Both the position numbers and the translations under genes were made by a program. Shown here one piece after another: positions 15,006 through 20,580 of a DNA stretch of 20,580 bases (positions are counted from its first letter, which is position 1; each line of letters begins with the position of its first letter). Origin of the DNA: Pelargonium nanum (lineage: Eukaryota; Streptophyta; Magnoliopsida; Geraniales; Geraniaceae). The stretch spans positions 1 to 20,580 of the forward strand of contig JAYMTF010001926.1 in assembly GCA_036897485.1 (NCBI GenBank), in the 5' to 3' direction. The notes under the pieces were generated by a model. The model searched no databases. It worked only from the letters and a program-made list of their open reading frames with translations, and was not told the DNA's origin.

Positions 15006-18000
15006 ATGGGGAGTGGTAGCAAGAGTGGTGGTGGCGGTGGCGGAGTTCAGGGGCCGATGCCGCCGGAGACGAGGAAGATGGTGCAGAGACTGAAGGAGAT
15101 TTTGAATAACTTCTCGGAGAGCGAGATCCACGCCGCCCTTAAGGAATGCAACATGGACCCCGACGCCACCGTACAGAGGCTCCTCTCCGAAGGTTGCGTT
15201 TCTTTTTGTCCGTTGATCTTCTGCTTATTTTCTGTTCGGTTATTATTTTTTTCTGTTTGGTTCGTCGGAAATTTATGTGTTTATTTGGTTCAGTAGAGTG
15301 TGAGGTCGCGATTGCGATGATTTTTATTTGTTTCAGTTTTTGTGTTGTTTTGCACGCTGTTTGGCTGCTGAGAACTGTGAGGGAGAATATGGGAAGCGAA
15401 TTTGGAATGTGGAGTGTTTTGTTATTGTTTTTGGTTTTGTTGAAGCTGTTGAGAGAGGAATCTTCAAAATTTTAGATTATTCCGGTACAGAGGAGTTTAG
15501 GTTTTTCTTTGTATTGTCGTTTTAATTCACATCAGATAGTTTTCTCTCCAAGAGCTTAGATCACTCAGTGAGTGATTTGTTCAGATTGAGAGGAGAATTT
15601 CATTTGAATTCTGCTAAGTCAATTGGCTGAAAGACCATATATATTTTTGTTTCTTCCCCATCTTTCATGTGGAAACTGGAACCAAGTAGTAAAATCACCT
15701 TTTTTTCCTTATGGGTTTATGTTAGTCTCCTGTTTGAGGGAGATAATTAGAACGGACCATAAGTTCATTGTTTTTTTTAACCTTTTCTTTTGTGGTTTGC
15801 TGTTACTTCCTGTTTTGAGTGAGAGGGAATTAGAATGGACCTCAAATTCTTTGACTTTTTTAGTTCATCTTTGTCGTTTTCTGATACTTTATGAGATTCT
15901 CCTTATCCTTATTTTAAAAGGTAGGTAAATGCTATTGTATGATTGCTTGATTTGGTTGAAATAATCAAAAGGACATTCTGTTCCAGGGAATTTTTTTAAG
16001 TGAATAAGATATTCTCCTAGTTAATGCCATTTTTTCTACTAAAGATTCAATTTTTAATTCCTTTTTTTATTTTTAGCTTCAAATTTCGATAATAATGCAT
16101 CTTCATCCATCTAATGTCGTTAAGTCATTGTTAAATTGACACTTTTTTCAATGTTGTAGATACTTTTCATGAAGTGAAGAGCAAGCGTGAAAGGAGAAAA
16201 GAGGTAGCTAGCAGAGCTACTCCTAGTTTTGTCTCATTTATGTTTTATTCTCATTAATACTTGAGTCGGTGTTGTATGTGTACAACTTAATTATATGTTT
16301 CACTGTTAATAATATTTGTATAGTTTGAATAGTGTACATTGTACAAGACACGATTCTAGAATCTTAATCACACATTCATACTATTACTATCAAATAGTAA
16401 TTTTCTTTGCATGTTTTCTTCCAATCTTAATTATTTAGACAAAAGAGACCCAAGATACAAGGTATCGGGGTAATAATACTAGTTCAAATCATGGAATTAA
16501 GGGCGCGAGTGAACGCAATCTCGGACGAAGTGCAACATCGCATGCCAACGCAAATGGTATAGTTCAGTATTGCTTTTCTTGCATGCTTTTTCCAGTATGT
16601 ATATTTGCACGCACGATATTATGCACCTTTATGGTGCATGTCCTTTTAGTGTGTGGTATACTATTACTTCATGGATTCTGTATTCTTCCTGTCAGATTAT
16701 GCTAATGTTGCTTACAAGAGAGACAATGGGTCGGTTTCTCCAACATTATATTCGTGCTCATCTTCTGCACCTCATATATCAGGGAAATCGTTGCATCAAC
16801 AGCCTTCACCTCAAGGGTTAGTTATGTAATGGAATTATGGTTGATGCTGCTTCTGTTTCATTTTCATAAAACATTAGTTAATGGGATAAGGACTAATTAT
16901 GGTGCATTTGAGTTATATTACTGGCCACCTATCAATATCAAATCCTCTTTAGTCTACAGTGTAGTTTAATCCGGTTCCCATCATGGAAAAGTATTAAGAT
17001 AATTAGTAATCAAAGTTTTTGAAAGTGATCAAGTCATCTTCACCTGTGGTTGGAGAGTAATCATCATTATTATGTTCCTTGGTTGGCTGTCTAATATTAT
17101 CTTCCATCTTGAAATGCTTGATTTTTTTCTTTAATTTTTTAATGAAGTTCAATCCACATGTAGACGAATATATTGCAATGTTTCTATTGTAAATACTAAA
17201 TAACATATTTTTTGTTAAGATACTCTAATGAAAAATTGGTTTCCTTGTTTAGAATCTTCCTAATACATTGACTTTACTATTTACCCTTATAGATTTTAGA
17301 ATGTACATTATGCTAACATGATGTAGAAAGATAGAAGGCATGTTTGTTGTAAAACAATCGATATCTTCTATTTTAAGTAGAGTTTTTTCCTTGGAATTGA
17401 TCTTGGCCATTTTAAGATTTACCAAGATTTGGGCTTTTTAATCTTCATATCTTGGTTTGAAATATATATTTTTAACACACCCTTAAACTCTTGGTGTTAG
17501 CTGAGCTTAGAGGAAATAAAAAACTGAGAAATTAGTGAGGGAGTTGTCGGTCATTGTTATGGTGCATGCGAGGGATCACTTGGGTCGTTGTGCCAAAAGA
17601 GGAGGGTGAACATGCTGGTGTCGCCGGGATGTCAGTTAAATATTTGGAAAGGGGTCCTTGGAGCTTTGTTTGAGTGGATGCCCTAACCAAATGTTGACAA
17701 TTAGAACACCAAGAATACCCTACTGGTCTTAGGTTTTTTGTTTCAGTGTGAAAGGAACCCTTTTTTTTTACAAAAAAAAAAAAAAAACTATTGAAAAGTG
17801 ATTCCAACACCACTTCCAAAACAAGAATGCTCTGATATACCATCTTAAATATAATAGAAAATGTAATATTATTGTTATCAAATCAGTACATTTGAATGTC
17901 TATTTATAGCCCTGAAAGTTAGCTAGTAACAATAGTATAAAAGTAAAGAGAAAATTGTAGCGATTACGCTGGAGAAAATATGTTAACATAGTTGAATATC

Positions 18001-19029
18001 CTAATTGAATATAAATGATTTCCTAAATATATTTTTTAACACTATCAATGGAGATGTTCTTCGAGTTCCTTAATTGTATTCAGGTTTTGCGTTGGAACTG
18101 AGCCATTTTTAATCCTTGCCAACTTCACTGTTTCTGAAATGGACAAAAATCTACTTTAAATTGTTAAGGGATACTATTAGTGTGTTTCTACCTTGTTTGT
18201 TTTTTATGCTTGATCTGATGTCTAATCAATCATAACAGTCTACTTTTTAACATATTGTTGCAGTGATTCTTTTGGCGCTGATGAGGGAAGACAATCAATA
18301 GGAACAGTAGATGGCATCTCATCTTCTGTGCAACAGCATCCAGGAGTCCAGTCTGCTTGGTCTGGAGGCACTAGAGGACAGATTTCAATGGCTGATATAG
18401 TCAAAATGGGTAGGCCACAAAGCAAAGCTTCAGAAAAGTCAACTGAGGTACCTCTTGATGTTATTGCATCATTTCCATCCGATTATTGTGTCAAGGCTCC
18501 TCGTACTTCTGCATCCTTACAACCTGATACGCGCTTTCCAAGTCCATCTTATGTGCCTGAAAGGATAAACGATGCCAGCATTGATTATGATCAACATGCT
18601 CTCAATGATGAATGGCCCGTGATTGAGCAGCCAGCAACTACTACTGGGTCTTCTGTTTTAGATGTTTCTACTGTGCCTGATGCAGATATTTACTCAAATC
18701 AATCTAGTTTACATGTTGATGGAAGTAACACATCTAGTAACTGCATGCCGCATGATGTCCAAGTATCAAATGGGGGTGTCGCTAGGGAAGATCATAGGTA
18801 TGACCTCACTAGATCTGCTTCCAGTTGGCAAAATTTTGTGGATAGTACAGGAGAAGCATCTCATCACGCCAATGACACACTTAATGCTGCTAAGCTCACA
18901 TATGAACGTCTTGAAGGTGATCATTCTTTTAACATGATATTGACCCCCCCCCCCCCCTCCCCTTCGCCTTCTAGAGATACTTCTACGTCTCCTCAGCCCT
19001 CCCTTTCTTCAAATGTTGGCGCATCATGA
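15006..19029 (+). CDS. GBF-interacting protein 1-like (GIP1_N/DUF1296), five exons, shortened C-terminus
   Basis: Exons inferred from frame and splice sites are 15006-15192, 16160-16203, 16439-16556, 16696-16816 and 18264-19029. They total 1236 nt, 411 residues, and all introns are GT/AG. Exons 1-2 encode the plant GIP1_N (DUF1296, UBA-like) domain at about 20-78: TRKMVQRLKEIL, ECNMDPDATVQRLLSE and, across the junction, DTFHEVKSKRERRKE, the classic family block. A Gly run (8-13) precedes it. Later family marks are ISMADIVKMGRPQ (from 197) and DEWPVIEQP (272-280). GIP1 of Arabidopsis binds G-box bZIP factors and aids their DNA binding. Family proteins are usually about 550-850 residues; here the reading ends soon after a 14-C run (18944-18957) with TPPPPSPSPSRDTSTSP, so the last part is probably lost or spliced elsewhere. 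The C-terminal frame depends on the exact C count. Confidence 0.85.
17500..18041 (-). mobile_element. Ty1-copia-type LTR element fossil in intron 4 of the GIP1-like gene
   Basis: Read on the minus strand, an LTR of about 200 bp spans 18041 to about 17844: it opens with TGTTAAAAAATATATTTAGG and holds a TATA box (complement of CTATTTATAGCC at about 17902-17913). It is followed by a stretch resembling the initiator-Met-tRNA primer site of copia elements (about 17829-17843) and by some 330 bp of non-coding internal sequence with long A and T runs. The second LTR is not certain; a TATTTTTAACAC at about 17468-17479 could be its edge. There are no intact genes of its own. It is degraded and fairly old, and lies opposite to the host gene. 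Confidence 0.5.
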
Positions 19030-19588
19030 CATGTAGTGTAAGACAATCACCAACAACTCCGCTTTAAAATATCTTATTATAGAATCCTTGCACTTCCTGC
19101 ATCATGTTTCTCCTAACGAGGGATGTCAAAAGAATATTGGTATCCCATACACAGGGCAGTAAATCACACACTCTCATTCTATCTTTCGATTGACAAGAAA
19201 ATCTATTTCAATCTGCTCAGCTCAAACACAACTATTCAGCAAACAATTAAGAGCCTCATTATGAAACTCAAAACTAACCATTTAGCACACTCGATCAGGT
19301 GATCAACAAGAATAAATGAAAGATTCTCATAACAACCAATCAAAATGTGAAGCAAAACACAGAAGGAGACAAGTTTCTCAACAAGTTTGGAATGAAATCT
19401 GTCACAAAGGTTTTGTTCTACTCGTTGGGAACTATGATTCTGAAGTGATTTTCTCAGCAAATGTAAAATGTGAAACGGAAGAAAAAAGATCTTTGAGAGC
19501 AAAACCCTAAAACATAAAATTGACAAATTCCACAGAAACAAACAGCCATTTTATCAACAAACCAAATACAATAGCTAACATAGAACAC
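19030..19588. other. Junction region between two convergent gene 5' parts
   Basis: On the plus strand the GIP1-like frame has ended; on the minus strand this is where the next exon of the gene starting at 19813 would be expected. I find neither further GIP1-like exons nor a clear second exon for the minus gene. Open frames here on either strand have no family resemblance. A poly-A signal for the plus gene is not obvious. Confidence 0.45.
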
Positions 19589-19813
19589 CTCTTGAGCGTT
19601 AAAGGGAAGAAGCGGGAGTTCTAGGGAGCAGGCGTTCGCAGAGAGACGGCGCCGTTTTATAGGAACGATGACTCTTCCACGATTCCGATTCGGGAAGGGC
19701 TCACAGATGCGGGTTCTGGATTGAAGAAGAAAACGAGAATGAGCGTCGACATGAACAGAGTGAGCTGAGAAACTCGGATTGAGATTGAAAATGGCTGTGG
19801 CTGTAGACTTCAT
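19589..19813 (-). CDS. First exon of a plastid-targeted protein, possibly Lon N-terminal (LON substrate-binding) domain
   Basis: A 75-codon exon starts at 19813 with MKSTATAIFNLNPSFSAHSV, is rich in Ser and Arg and poor in acidic residues, as chloroplast transit peptides are, and ends ...SLELPLLPFNAQE before a possible donor (GAG|GTGTTC). The SLELPLLPF..EV run resembles the start of the LON substrate-binding domain in plastid proteins of the At1g75460 type, where EVL(V/I)PSE..LHLYEARY follows in the next exon. That next part is not present in the 560 bp downstream. The exon has higher GC than its surroundings and sits behind a strong site II-like promoter, which supports a real gene. The reading could continue unspliced to 19454, but that part looks like intron. 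The assignment is from memory and tentative. Confidence 0.45.
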
Positions 19814-19961
19814 CGATTTTTTTTTATTTTTTTTTTCTCTCTCTTCAAAAGGAAAGAAGAGAATGAATGTAGATATGAAGTGGAAGATAAGGCTGTTATT
19901 ACAAACTAAACTGGTTTATCATTTATGCTGTGTTTACACTCTAACGGTAACATCTCTCTTT

Positions 19962-20125
19962 TGGGCTTTCATACTTGGGCTGCAGGATTTGGGCTCAAGC
20001 TAGTGATCCACTTATGAAACGCACCGTTTCATTTTTAATTTTATATGGGCTGAACTTCATTTTTTAACTTAATTCCTAACCTCTCGCTACAAAAGCCCAA
20101 CAATAAACTCACCAACACAAGCCCA
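19962..20125 (-). promoter_or_regulatory. Cluster of six TGGGCT (site II-like) motifs
   Basis: TGGGCT occurs at 19962, 19976, 19990 and 20046, and as its complement AGCCCA at 20094 and 20120. These lie 150-310 bp before the minus-strand ATG at 19813. TGGGCC/T elements are bound by TCP factors and mark promoters of plant housekeeping, ribosomal and organelle-protein genes, in line with a plastid product. Confidence 0.6.
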
Positions 20126-20139
20126 AACTTTGAGAAAGA

Positions 20140-20300
20140 AGCGTCATTTTGATGAAAACCGGTCAACCCGATAATTTCGGTAATGGTTTTGACCGATTCT
20201 CACCGGTCTTAACTGAGTTTGACCACTCAACCGGTCAACAAGTAACTCGGACCGGGAAGGTCACCGGGTCAACCGGAAAACACGACCAGTCCGTTTTGGA
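20140..20300. repeat. GGTCAACCGG-rich dispersed repeat
   Basis: Variants of ACCGGTCAAC, GGTCAACCGG and TTGACC recur on both strands (for example ACCGGTCAACCCG at 20158, CAACCGGTCAAC at 20228, GGGTCAACCGG at 20266), ending near CCGTTTTGGAAACATTGC. The GC content contrasts with the surroundings. Such sequence is common in plant repeats; the family is not identified. Confidence 0.5.
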
Positions 20301-20580
20301 AACATTGCTATAAACTTACGGTTGAGCTCGCACAACTCAGATCATCACAACATACTTTAAACTATTTGGCTGAGTTTAGCTTATGTTACATGTAATAGAA
20401 ATTACATGAGTTCTTTTTAAATCAGTTAAATTACACAACAGAAGGTAGTTCTTCCATTTTAACTCAACTCCACCTTCACCTAAGGCCGATATCATGTTTT
20501 TTTTTTTTCTGAAGGGGGAATGCATGTACTTCTCATTAATCCAAACTATGCCATAAAGGCTTACAGAATTGAAAGAACAA
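20301..20580. other. Right-edge spacer
   Basis: No gene is visible. A 12-T tract at 20498-20509 followed by CTGAAGGGGGAATGC and TTCATTAAT-like sequence could be the reversed 3' end of a retroposed element that continues past the window, but there is too little to name it. Confidence 0.4.

Noticed and set aside
14631-15022. Minus-strand frames across the GIP1-like promoter and leader
   Set aside because: They arise from GA-rich and TATA repeats, giving Leu/Ser/Phe-rich low-complexity text.
15146-15928. Several plus-strand open frames in intron 1 of the GIP1-like gene
   Set aside because: T-rich hydrophobic translations within a clear GT/AG intron between two halves of the conserved GIP1_N block.
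17532-17843. 103-codon minus-strand frame in intron 4
   Set aside because: It lies in the internal part of the LTR fossil, passes through long A/T runs and resembles no known protein.
19316-19541. Open frames on both strands between the two convergent genes
   Set aside because: No resemblance to GIP1-like C-terminus or to a LON-type second exon, and no plausible splice support.

Overview
The window looks like nuclear DNA of a dicot plant, probably a rosid. It is AT-rich, has spliced genes with GT/AG introns, plant-type TATA boxes, and plant-only families: a nepenthesin/CDR1-type aspartic protease cluster, a TPK potassium channel and a GIP1/DUF1296 protein. The species cannot be fixed from the sequence alone.

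Layout. (1) 1-514, minus strand: first coding part of a tandem-pore K+ channel (TPK/KCO), running off the left edge. (2) About 560-1770: non-coding, with a tRNA-derived SINE-like piece. (3) About 1770-14370: a head-to-tail, plus-strand array of intronless secreted aspartic proteases. AP1 (2554-3839) is broken by one frameshift. AP2 (5512-6792), AP3 (8557-9837) and AP4 (11688-12956) are open. Two further units survive only as relics: one at 4455-4862, internally deleted and then inverted on itself, and an orphan promoter plus six codons at 6983-7078. Each unit carries the same upstream block and, about 200-360 bp before its start codon, the remains of an older protease leader. A shared 3' block follows AP3 and, displaced, AP4. 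(4) 14823-19029, plus: a five-exon GIP1-like gene with a duplicated TATA region and a copia-type LTR fossil in intron 4; its C-terminal half is missing. (5) 19589-19813, minus: a first exon, tentatively of a plastid Lon-N-domain protein, behind a promoter with six TGGGCT (site II-like) motifs. (6) 20140-20300: a GGTCAACCGG-rich dispersed repeat.

The most unusual object is the self-complementary protease relic at 4524-4837. It has two roughly 100-bp arms around a 115-bp spacer, sits behind a retained TATA box, and holds a right arm that is a perfect 23-nt antisense match to the start-codon region of AP3. It has the form expected of a young hairpin small-RNA locus born by inverted duplication of its own target family. 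Expression is not shown by sequence.

The proteases would be secreted to the apoplast or vacuole and the K+ channel sits in a membrane, while the GIP1-like protein is expected to be a nuclear or cytosolic cofactor. Nothing links these three functionally; only the protease units belong together.
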